DNA from: an uncultured Collinsella sp. | GTDB taxonomy: Bacteria; Actinomycetota; Coriobacteriia; Coriobacteriales; Coriobacteriaceae | Assembly (NCBI GenBank): GCA_900549535.1 | Contig: UROR01000019.1 | Span: 1 to 24,835, forward strand | Length of the DNA: 24,835 nt | Reading direction: 5' to 3' | Part shown: positions 1-7,026 of the stretch, one piece after another | Layout: the number at the start of each line of letters is the position of its first letter | Position numbering within the stretch: the first letter of the stretch is position 1 | The notes under the pieces: generated by a model | The model's input: only the letters and a program-made list of their open reading frames with translations | Told to the model about the DNA's origin: nothing | Databases searched by the model: none | Program-made: the position numbers and the translations under genes

Positions 1-244
1 GGCGCCCGATCGGCGGCCCCTCGGGGCTTGCCCGTATCGCAGGCAATGCGCCGAATGCTCGCCATCGAAATTTATCGGTGGCCCACTTCAGACTGTAATG
101 GGTGGTTGGCTGCGCGCATGATATGGATATCAGCGGCGATTTCTCCATCTCGGTAAATAAAGATGGCTTCAAGTTCAGTATCGGTTCGAACTTCGAGGTA
201 GCAACCCTGTTCAACGATTTTCTTGCACTGACACCCATGTCATG
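1..244 (+). pseudogene. Possible 3' remnant of an upstream gene, broken by an in-frame TAA
   Basis: One + frame (codons starting at position 3) reads as plausible protein on both sides of a TAA at 96-98. The downstream part, 99-241, ends with a TGA at 242-244 and encodes a stretch containing GDFSISVNKDGFKFSIG, with alternating polar and hydrophobic residues like beta strands. The upstream part, 3-95, contains RPIGGPSGLARIAGNAP. I do not recognise a family. No good ribosome-binding site precedes either part, and the first is cut by the window edge. It may be the decayed end of a neighbour, or chance reading in GC-rich DNA. Confidence 0.3.
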
Positions 245-310
245 AGCAAGGATAACTAGCCGGTATAGAGTCGCTTGAGCGGGTATGTGTCTGTTCAAGT
301 GACCCATCGA

Positions 311-343
311 TTTGTTTAAGAAATAGTTAAACTACGAAACAAA
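311..343. promoter_or_regulatory. Nested inverted repeat upstream of the first zinc-ribbon gene
   Basis: An AT-rich island in the 156-base gap before the gene at 401 carries two overlapping perfect inverted repeats: TTTGTTT (311-317) with AAACAAA (337-343), and GTTTAA (314-319) with TTAAAC (327-332). It lies 58-90 bases before the start codon, where an operator or promoter would sit. No convincing -35/-10 pair could be assigned. Role is inferred from position and symmetry only. Confidence 0.35.
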
Positions 344-400
344 CGGCACGTGGGTAACTCACGACTCAGCGAGAGTAAAAGGAATAGGAGAAGAAGGTTC

Positions 401-1618
401 ATGTTTTGCCCCAAATGTGGCAGCAAGATTGGTGATGATGCGCGGTTCTGTACCGAATGCGGTCTGCCCTTGGGCGGGCTCTCGGGCAAGACTGCGGCCG
501 AGGAGGGGCCCAAGGCCGAGCCGTCGGAGCGAGAATCATCGTCCGCTGAAGTCATAATGGAACCCACAGATACCGAAACGGACTCTGCGATAGGATCCGC
601 GAATGCCGAGTCCACAGCAGAACCGAGCCCCGAGCCGGTCTCGAAGACCGCGAATAGCGGTCACTCCCAGATGTACAACTTCTTTATGCAACGCTGTCAG
701 GTCGGTAACCGCCTAGTGCCGCAGTTTGCTATCATGATCGCCGCATTTATCGCCGCTGCAGGCATCGCTTACGCTGCTTTCATGCTCTACAAGAACGTCA
801 TCGAGCCCAATCTCCAGCAGCAATCCGTGCAACAGGAGCAAGCGACCGAAAGGCCCAAGAAGGACGAGAGAGCGGTCGAAGAAGTTGTCTATACGTTGGA
901 GGCAAAGTCATTGACGGTGTCTGCTCCGGTCGACCCTATGCTCGAACAGGGCGAGCGGAGGGACATGGAATGGTCCTATCCGCAACTTAAGAGCTCCACC
1001 AAAGACGACGTTGCAGACAAAATTAACAAGGCGATTCTCGAGCCCCTTCAAATTGATGCGGAGCGAACGAATCGAGCATCAGATAATGAGCAATCAGATG
1101 CTGAGTTGTACCCCGACGGCGAATTTCCCTGCATATCGAGAAACGTGACGGTTACGTACATGGATGAGAACTTTTTCTGTATCCGTGACGAGCGCTATTC
1201 GACGGGATGGGGTCCGCATGGCGGCACGGTTGTGGCTGGTGTTATTTTTGATTTGCATACGGGTGATACTGTTAGTCCTCAGGACATGTTTGGCATTGAT
1301 ACCGAGGATCTTGCCAGTTCCATGAGTTCGGCAGTTTGGCCGTATCTTACGGAAATGGGCAGAGAACATCCGTCTGATTACAATTCGATGCTCATGCGGA
1401 GCAATTCTTCGGACTATTCAATCAAGGGCTCAACGTGCTTGTGTGTGACATCCAAGGGACTGGTGTATCACACCGAAGACTATGAGCTCGGTTCTTTTGC
1501 GGACGGCAATTGCGAGATTTTGGTTGCGTCCTGGGATGATGAGTCTCAAGTTGGGTCCGAAGTAATCCCTGATGAGGTCAAGGACGGTACAACGGTGAAA
1601 GTCGATAAGGAGGACTAA
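401..1618 (+). CDS. Zinc-ribbon, single-span membrane protein with RsiV-like (DUF3298) outside domain
   Basis: 405 residues. The ATG at 401 is preferred over a GTG at 350 because it follows a purine-rich AGGAGAAGAAGG site and places the ribbon at the N-terminus, as in its paralogs. Residues 3-20 form a CPKC...CTEC zinc ribbon. An acidic, Ser/Glu-rich linker runs to about 88. A juxtamembrane FFMQRCQVGN precedes one membrane span at about 108-130. The outside domain (about 165-395) carries the pattern of DUF3298/RsiV-type domains: GWGPHGG, then GVIFDLHTGD, then GLVYHTEDYELGSFADG near the C-terminus. In Bacillus RsiV this domain binds lysozyme, but here the inside part is a zinc ribbon rather than an anti-sigma domain. 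The next gene starts one base after this stop codon, so they are probably co-translated. The ligand is unknown. Confidence 0.8.
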   Translation: MFCPKCGSKIGDDARFCTECGLPLGGLSGKTAAEEGPKAEPSERESSSAEVIMEPTDTETDSAIGSANAESTAEPSPEPVSKTANSGHSQMYNFFMQRCQVGNRLVPQFAIMIAAFIAAAGIAYAAFMLYKNVIEPNLQQQSVQQEQATERPKKDERAVEEVVYTLEAKSLTVSAPVDPMLEQGERRDMEWSYPQLKSSTKDDVADKINKAILEPLQIDAERTNRASDNEQSDAELYPDGEFPCISRNVTVTYMDENFFCIRDERYSTGWGPHGGTVVAGVIFDLHTGDTVSPQDMFGIDTEDLASSMSSAVWPYLTEMGREHPSDYNSMLMRSNSSDYSIKGSTCLCVTSKGLVYHTEDYELGSFADGNCEILVASWDDESQVGSEVIPDEVKDGTTVKVDKED

Positions 1619-1619
1619 C

Positions 1620-3233
1620 ATGTTCTGTCCCAACTGTGGATTTGAGCTTGATGGCGATTTGCGATACTGCACCGAGTGTGGCTATGCACTCGAAGATGCA
1701 AAGGCGGTGCTGAACTCTGCCGGCAACGAAGTGGCAGAAGAGCCTTCCGTTATCAATGAGGCTGCGGAAGAGATTTTCGCTAGTGACGAAACGGAGAAGG
1801 AGCCTTCCGCCGGTGCCGAGGCGGGGGAGGAAAAGTCGCCCGTGGAGAGCGAGCCCGTAGCGGACGAAGAAGACGACCGGCCCAAGGACGACATGTCGTC
1901 CGATGCAACGCCTTCGATTCAAGTCGTGCGCGCCGACCGGCCAAAGCCGAGCAATCCGGTCGCCAAGCCCGTCGCGGCGCCAGCCCCTGCGCCTGCGGCG
2001 AATGTATCCGCACAGAAAAAGGAGCCCAAGGCGCTCTATTTCGTTGGTATCGTCGTTGGTCTGGCAGTCATTGCCATCTTTAGCTATCTGCTGTTCTTTA
2101 GCAAGTCCGGCGACGTTGCCCATTACGGCCAGGACAAGGCCATCGTGGTGGCCCAAGAATCCAAGATTACCCCGACCGACGCAAAGGGCGAGAAGATCAA
2201 GAAGTACTCGGTGACCCTGAACGGCGACAACGGCTACAGCACCAATGCTGAGGTTAAGGGTGACGAGGGCTTCACGGTAAGCCAGTTTCCCGATATCAAA
2301 CCGGGAAAATATACCCTCACCGTTAGGGACTCCAAGACCAAGGTTGAGTGGAGCGTTCCTGTCGAGGTGGTCGACAATTCCAAGTCCGATGAGGCCGTGA
2401 AGGATGTTTCGCTCGAGGTGCCTAAGGCTGACAGCGCAGACGCAAAGGCGGACGAGGGCGACAAAAAGGACGGAAACGCCGCTGCGGACAATACTGCTGC
2501 ATCCGCTGCCTATAAGCAAAAATGCCAGGAATATCTTGCGCGTTATGGTGAACCTCAAATGGTTGAGATTGAGGACTATATGTCAGCCCTTAGAGGTTTT
2601 TGCTTGGCTGATTTGGTTGATTTCGACAACGACGGCGTTTCTGAGCTCGTGACGGTTGTTAACGATATGAGCGCGGACGATATGAAAAGCGCCTGGGACG
2701 GAAATATTGAAGAGCTTCAGAAGTTCTACACCGTAGAGGTTTGGTCGGCGGAAGACGGCGGTATCAAAAGGATATATAGCCAAAAATGGCTCGACAACTC
2801 TAACGGAGGATCGATGTATCTGCCTCTTGTTAAGGATGATGAGCAAAACGTCTTACTTGGCAAGCGTACGTACGAAATGTGCGATGCGCTCAAAGCAAAG
2901 CTCTCAGGTAAACAGATAACCTATGGCGATAACTGGTCTTTATTCGGCAAAAAGGATGATTCGCTTTCGTTGGTGTTAAATCGCGAAGCTTGGTCCGTCT
3001 CTGTTTCTGGCGGTAATCTTGGAGACTATTACGCATCTAACGGCAAGGAGATATCCGAGAAGGATTTCAACGCGTTAAATTCCTACACAGATTTCAATCA
3101 TCAATACTGCACGTATTATTTTGTTGACTTCTCAAGCTCAAGTCAGGGGTCATTTTCAGATGTGCCCGTTGTTGGTTGCAGCCAAATGTCCGACCGCACC
3201 AATAGCACACTAAAAAAGTTGGGGATTGAATAA
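1620..3233 (+). CDS. Zinc-ribbon, single-span membrane protein with beta-sandwich and EF-hand-like outside regions
   Basis: 537 residues. It begins one base after the previous stop codon with an AAGGAGG site overlapping the end of that gene. Residues 3-20 form the CPNC...CTEC ribbon. Residues 30-135 are acidic, then Pro/Ala-rich, and look disordered. One span lies at about 139-161. Outside, residues 170-255 look like a small beta-sandwich (YSVTLNGDNGYSTNAEV, then GKYTLTVRDS). After a charged linker comes a domain with DFDNDGVSEL at about 334-343, a loop like calcium-binding repeats, also present in the 7027 gene product as DLNGDGIDEL. The C-terminal half has no other feature I recognise. It shares the inside layout of the 401 product, so both probably report to the same cytosolic partner. 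Function is not known. Confidence 0.8.
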   Translation: MFCPNCGFELDGDLRYCTECGYALEDAKAVLNSAGNEVAEEPSVINEAAEEIFASDETEKEPSAGAEAGEEKSPVESEPVADEEDDRPKDDMSSDATPSIQVVRADRPKPSNPVAKPVAAPAPAPAANVSAQKKEPKALYFVGIVVGLAVIAIFSYLLFFSKSGDVAHYGQDKAIVVAQESKITPTDAKGEKIKKYSVTLNGDNGYSTNAEVKGDEGFTVSQFPDIKPGKYTLTVRDSKTKVEWSVPVEVVDNSKSDEAVKDVSLEVPKADSADAKADEGDKKDGNAAADNTAASAAYKQKCQEYLARYGEPQMVEIEDYMSALRGFCLADLVDFDNDGVSELVTVVNDMSADDMKSAWDGNIEELQKFYTVEVWSAEDGGIKRIYSQKWLDNSNGGSMYLPLVKDDEQNVLLGKRTYEMCDALKAKLSGKQITYGDNWSLFGKKDDSLSLVLNREAWSVSVSGGNLGDYYASNGKEISEKDFNALNSYTDFNHQYCTYYFVDFSSSSQGSFSDVPVVGCSQMSDRTNSTLKKLGIE

Positions 3234-3240
3234 AAGTTGA

Positions 3241-3275
3241 AAAAGGGGCCTGGAAATTGCGTCCAGGCCCCTTTT
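3241..3275. terminator. Bidirectional intrinsic terminator between converging genes
   Basis: A perfect 13-bp stem, AAAAGGGGCCTGG with CCAGGCCCCTTTT, has a 9-base loop. It lies 7 bases after the + strand stop codon and one base after the stop codon of the leftward ATPase gene. T-runs follow the stem on both strands, so it can end both transcripts. Confidence 0.9.
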
Positions 3276-3276
3276 C

Positions 3277-4659
3277 TTAGAGCAGCTGCTCAAGGTCAAT
3301 AAGCCTTGTGTCGTTCACTTGGGCGGCTTGCTCTCGACATGCCTCCGTAAATCCACCCTTGCTAAACAGGTAATATCGTTGGATCGGCCTGCCCAACAAT
3401 GTTCCGCGACGCATGAGCGTCTCAAGCACATCGACGTCAGCGGGCTCGTTTCTCCATTTGCACTCGCCAGCGATGAGCTCCCCATCGGCGCCCTCTAACA
3501 CAACGTCAATCTCTTCTTGCCGGCGCGTGTTCGGGTTCGTGCCCCACCAAGAGCCGATTGCCTTGGGCAGCACATCCAGCTCGCTCTCAACAACCTGCCG
3601 CATCAACCACTGGCGGCACACTTCTTCAAATGCAGGACCCACAAAGGTGGACAAATCATGCTTGGCGATACGCGCGGCCACAGCGGCTCCGAGCCCCTCC
3701 TCAATTGTTCCTGCGTACTGTGGAACAAAACGATACCAAAACCTAAATAGGTTATCGCAGATCCGATAGACTACCTGGCGTTTTGTTGCCTTTACAACAG
3801 GCGTGACGCGCTCAACGATTCGCAGCTCGATCAATGCGTCGAGCAGTCGCGCGACTTGTGGCGTTGCGAGGTGGGTAACATCGGCAATCTCTTTGGAGCG
3901 TACATAGCCGTTGGCAATGGCGGTTATGACGGCATTGTAGATAGCCGGGCTGCGGACCTCTTGCAGCAGATAGTTCTGGGGTTCGGCATACAAAATCGCA
4001 TCTTGACGCAACAGCGCATGCTCAAGGTTCCATTGAGTGGAACGCGTGCCATCGAGCTGTGATAGATAGAGCGGCATCCCGCCAACAACGGAATACAGCT
4101 CGATGACCCTTTCGATGGGTGCATCGGGAAGCATGAGCGCCGCGTCGAAGATGGTGAAGGGGTCAATGCGCAGCTGCATGGTGCGGCGTCCATAAAGAGG
4201 GCTTTGGTGTCCTAGTACCTGGTGTTCCATAAAACTCATGGACGACCCGCAGAGTACGAGGAACAGCTTGCTCGTGTCTTTATGTCGATCGATAAGCGTT
4301 TGCAGGCACGAAGAGATGCCCGGATCGCTCTCGGCGAGGTAGGGATACTCGTCAATAACCAGAACGATTCGCTCTGTCTTGGCGTGTTCGAAGACGGATT
4401 CGAGTGCAACCTGGATAGAGGGGAACGCTGCTCCTGCGGCGCTATCGCCAAGTATCTCGCGGCTGAGCAGCGCGAGATTTTCGCTTGCAACGGTTTGCTG
4501 CCCAGTAAAGAAGATCACATGGGGTTTGCCCTGTGTAAAGGCGTGAAGCAGGCTAGTTTTACCTACGCGACGCCTTCCATAGACTACAGCAAACTGAAAG
4601 GAACCCTTTTGATAGGCGGTTTCCAGGGATTCAAGCTCTTCCCGACGTCCAACAAACAT
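3277..4659 (-). CDS. AAA-type ATP-binding protein with C-terminal DUF234/PD-(D/E)xK-like domain
   Basis: 460 residues, starting MFVGRREELESLE as is typical of this family of prokaryotic ATPases. The Walker A motif GRRRVGKTS is at 28-36 and Walker B VLVIDE at 99-104. A probable winged-helix segment lies at about 240-290. The C-terminal region shows a nuclease-fold pattern, with Glu near 345, Asp385 in EEIDVVLEG, and Glu399-Cys-Lys401 in GECKW. Family members are common and mostly uncharacterised; roles in DNA handling or toxin-like behaviour have been suggested. It is a single gene facing away from its zinc-ribbon neighbours. Its promoter region holds an unusually strong palindrome, suggesting tight, possibly self-exerted, control through the winged helix (inference). 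Confidence 0.88.
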   Translation of the reverse strand: MFVGRREELESLETAYQKGSFQFAVVYGRRRVGKTSLLHAFTQGKPHVIFFTGQQTVASENLALLSREILGDSAAGAAFPSIQVALESVFEHAKTERIVLVIDEYPYLAESDPGISSCLQTLIDRHKDTSKLFLVLCGSSMSFMEHQVLGHQSPLYGRRTMQLRIDPFTIFDAALMLPDAPIERVIELYSVVGGMPLYLSQLDGTRSTQWNLEHALLRQDAILYAEPQNYLLQEVRSPAIYNAVITAIANGYVRSKEIADVTHLATPQVARLLDALIELRIVERVTPVVKATKRQVVYRICDNLFRFWYRFVPQYAGTIEEGLGAAVAARIAKHDLSTFVGPAFEEVCRQWLMRQVVESELDVLPKAIGSWWGTNPNTRRQEEIDVVLEGADGELIAGECKWRNEPADVDVLETLMRRGTLLGRPIQRYYLFSKGGFTEACREQAAQVNDTRLIDLEQLL

Positions 4660-4669
4660 GATATGCCTC

Positions 4670-4717
4670 GCTCATATACGTATTACTAACATATATATTA
4701 CTAACACGTATATGAGC
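4670..4717 (-). promoter_or_regulatory. Palindromic operator/promoter of the ATPase gene
   Basis: A perfect 12-bp inverted repeat, GCTCATATACGT (4670-4681) and ACGTATATGAGC (4706-4717), encloses a 24-base AT-rich spacer. Within it the 10-mer TATTACTAAC occurs twice with a 15-base period (4681-4690 and 4696-4705). The block begins 11 bases before the start codon. On the - strand TTGCTC followed 16 bases later by TATATA could be the promoter, which would place the whole palindrome across it. The AT content contrasts sharply with its surroundings. Confidence 0.7.
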
Positions 4718-4761
4718 AACTTTCCACCCGTCAATCGGATGGAACAGAAATGACAGCGTTT

Positions 4762-6120
4762 CTACTTAACGTGGCGCTTGAGTCTGGCATAGTCCTGAAC
4801 TTGCTTTTTGCGCTTGGCGTTGAGGAGGTTGTTGAGGTCAAGCTTCTCGGCGGTACAGCGTTTGAGTAGCTTGGAGCTGTCAAAGCCGTTTGACTCAATG
4901 TCTTCATCCAGATCGTGCTTGAGCTTGGTCCATTTATTGAGCTGCGAGCGCACGTAGGCCGCGGGACGTTCTATCTCGTTGGCGATGTCGCGTACGCTGG
5001 TGCCCGTTCCAAACAACTCGCGTATCTTTGCCGTCTCCTTGCGCGTGCGCTCATTTTTGGCATCGGTCTTGCATCGATCGCTGCAGTAGTGCCGTTTGAC
5101 GCCACGATGCCCGGCAAGTGAATAGGCGCGTCCGCACTGCTCGCAATAGCCAATTTTGACGGTGCTCAGCTTGCGTGAAAAATCAAACCAGAGCCACGAG
5201 AGATAACTGTCAAAGGAGAGGAACCCTGTGGACTCGTTACCCTGGAACACATCCACGTGCGCGCCCGAGAGATGCGAGATCACGAGCGCCTGCACCAAAG
5301 CGGTGAGTGCATCGCGGTCATCGTTTTCAAGTTCTTCGCGGCGCTCCTGGATATCTGCTTGAGGGTCGATTACATAGAAGCTCTCCTCGCTATTGCTGAC
5401 CTTGAGCCGCGCTGAAATCTCCGAGCTGGAGTCTTCGTCCATGTAGAACATCGCCTGCAAAACACTGAAGTCATTGGCGGTGAGCTCGTGTTCAAAAGAG
5501 AGCACGTTGAGTGCAACGAGGGATTCTTCCTCGTCGATCATAAACATAAAGGCGTAGAAATATCCCGCATCGGATTCGATTTTGCGCACGATGGGCAGGC
5601 TTTTGAATGAGTCGGTATAATCACCGCCCGCCCTCAGGATAGTGGTGTAGATCTTGAAGGATGACCCGTTTGCCGCGCAGGTCACAACTGATTTCTCGAT
5701 TCTTTCCAATGCGGAGACCTTTGCGATGGTGCAGCTCCCGTTGAGGTATTCCTGGATGCGCATGGCAATAAGTGCTGCCATCGCGGCATTGGCCCAATCG
5801 CGTACGGATTCTATTGCGTGCTTGCCAAAAAGCGGCCCGGTCTGTTCGGCGTAATCAAGTACGTTAAAGAGGCTTGCGCGGAAGGGCTGCTCTTTAACGG
5901 CGGTGGGTTCGATGCATGATGCCAGCCTGATCAGATCGGCATGGCGCTCGCTGTGTGCGGGCCCTTCGTTGCTTTTGTTGCCGGCCAGCTCGGTGGGCAT
6001 GTAGAGTTCAAAGACAAGCTGGGCCTCGCCAACGGGCCTATTGGGTTCGTTCTCTATGAGGTTGACTTTCTTAAACGGAATCGAACCTTCAACGGTGCGT
6101 GTTTGGGAGAACTCAAACAT
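4762..6120 (-). CDS. DUF6076-like protein with C-terminal zinc finger
   Basis: 452 residues; ATG at 6120 follows an AGGGG site. The first 300 residues are a mixed alpha/beta region without motifs I can name. Near 320-350 is a Cys-rich finger, YCEQCGRAYSLAGHRG followed by HYCSDRC, the layout of the zinc finger at the end of DUF6076 and related proteins. A following segment, about 360-395 (FGTGTSVRDIANEIERP), looks like a helix-turn-helix, so DNA or RNA binding is possible. The last 50 residues are rich in Lys and Arg. It is divergently transcribed from the zinc-ribbon gene at 6260. The DUF6076 assignment rests on remembered motif layout and is moderate; the biochemical role is unknown. Confidence 0.65.
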   Translation of the reverse strand: MFEFSQTRTVEGSIPFKKVNLIENEPNRPVGEAQLVFELYMPTELAGNKSNEGPAHSERHADLIRLASCIEPTAVKEQPFRASLFNVLDYAEQTGPLFGKHAIESVRDWANAAMAALIAMRIQEYLNGSCTIAKVSALERIEKSVVTCAANGSSFKIYTTILRAGGDYTDSFKSLPIVRKIESDAGYFYAFMFMIDEEESLVALNVLSFEHELTANDFSVLQAMFYMDEDSSSEISARLKVSNSEESFYVIDPQADIQERREELENDDRDALTALVQALVISHLSGAHVDVFQGNESTGFLSFDSYLSWLWFDFSRKLSTVKIGYCEQCGRAYSLAGHRGVKRHYCSDRCKTDAKNERTRKETAKIRELFGTGTSVRDIANEIERPAAYVRSQLNKWTKLKHDLDEDIESNGFDSSKLLKRCTAEKLDLNNLLNAKRKKQVQDYARLKRHVK

Positions 6121-6259
6121 TGTTACCCCTGTCTCTAGCTGCAGGTTTAATAGCGTAGCACGTTTAGGAAAATTACCCGGTCAAAATCTCTATATCGGAT
6201 TAACGACAAATCGTATCTTGTGATCGTCAAGAAAAGGGGTAACGAGAAAGGACCCGATT
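6121..6259. promoter_or_regulatory. Divergent promoter region with matched GTTACCCC/GGGGTAAC arms
   Basis: This 139-base gap separates two divergent genes. GTTACCCC (6122-6129) and GGGGTAAC (6236-6243) form an 8-bp inverted pair, one arm within each leader. On the - strand the arm supplies the ribosome-binding site; on the + strand it sits just before GAGAAAGGA at 6243-6251. The middle is AT-rich (around 6180-6220) and likely holds both promoters, but I cannot place -35/-10 boxes confidently. Confidence 0.35.
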
Positions 6260-6877
6260 ATGCATTGCAAACAGTGTGGAGCAGAGATTAACGACGGCGC
6301 CAAGTTCTGCGGCGTGTGCGGAACGCCTACGGTCGCGGCTGCGGCCAGCGCGGTGGGGGATGCGATTTACGTCGAGGCCCAGCCGATTGAGAGCCAGTCT
6401 GTCGAGGCTCAGTTTCAAGCGGCGGAGGATGCAGAGGCCGCTGCTTGCCTGCAGGATTCGCTTCACGAGTCCATCGGGTCGCTTGGGCGAGCAGCGGTGA
6501 TTTCATTGCTCTATGTGCTCTTTTTCAATTACGTGCTGGGAGGTGGCTCGCTGGGACTTAACAATATGATTCCGCTGGCGCTGCTTCTGATTGGTCCCTG
6601 GAAGGTGATTATCTCGCTGTACCGCAGCGGTGTAAGGCTTCCCTTTGTCTATGGTAGCGGCATTATCGGTATCACGATTATGCTAATCGAGCTTGTGGTT
6701 CTCGTGGGCCTTCCTGTCGTGGTTCTGATGCTTTTTTACTGGTTGGGCAGCGTGATTCACGGGGCGGTTCCTGTTATTCCCGAATCGGTTCCGATGACGA
6801 TCGTGGCGCTCTGGCCTATCGCCTCGGTTGCCAACATCATCTTCAAGGCAATCAAGCTGCACATGGCTCGCGCCTAG
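6260..6877 (+). CDS. Zinc-ribbon polytopic membrane protein
   Basis: 205 residues. The ATG at 6260 follows a GAGAAAGGA site. Residues 3-20 form the CKQC...CGVC ribbon, the fourth N-terminal ribbon of this kind in the first 8.5 kb. An Ala/Glu-rich linker runs to about 68. The rest is hydrophobic: spans at about 75-95, 97-118, 132-165 (probably one long or two short helices) and 175-200. There is no large outside domain, unlike its neighbours. It resembles the zinc-ribbon membrane proteins often found beside SPFH proteins and may anchor or recruit a complex at the membrane. No catalytic motif is visible. Confidence 0.75.
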   Translation: MHCKQCGAEINDGAKFCGVCGTPTVAAAASAVGDAIYVEAQPIESQSVEAQFQAAEDAEAAACLQDSLHESIGSLGRAAVISLLYVLFFNYVLGGGSLGLNNMIPLALLLIGPWKVIISLYRSGVRLPFVYGSGIIGITIMLIELVVLVGLPVVVLMLFYWLGSVIHGAVPVIPESVPMTIVALWPIASVANIIFKAIKLHMARA

Positions 6878-6931
6878 CAAGTAGCCCGTCGCATGCCTTC
6901 CGCGTGGGGTCAGGCGAATTTGAAAGGTGAA

Positions 6932-6974
6932 AGAAAAGGTTTACAGTCGAGCAAATTGCTCCTGGGCCTTTTCT
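6932..6974 (+). terminator. Weak terminator-like hairpin
   Basis: AGAAAAGG (6932-6939) pairs with CCTTTTCT (6967-6974), with an inner GAGC/GCTC stem (6950-6953, 6959-6962). The stem is interrupted and the T-run is part of the stem, so termination may be partial. It lies between the zinc-ribbon genes at 6260 and 7027. Confidence 0.35.
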
Positions 6975-7026
6975 GTTTGCAGGCTGTGGGCTATCGTTTC
7001 GATATGCTGAAGTTCTAGGGGGATTT

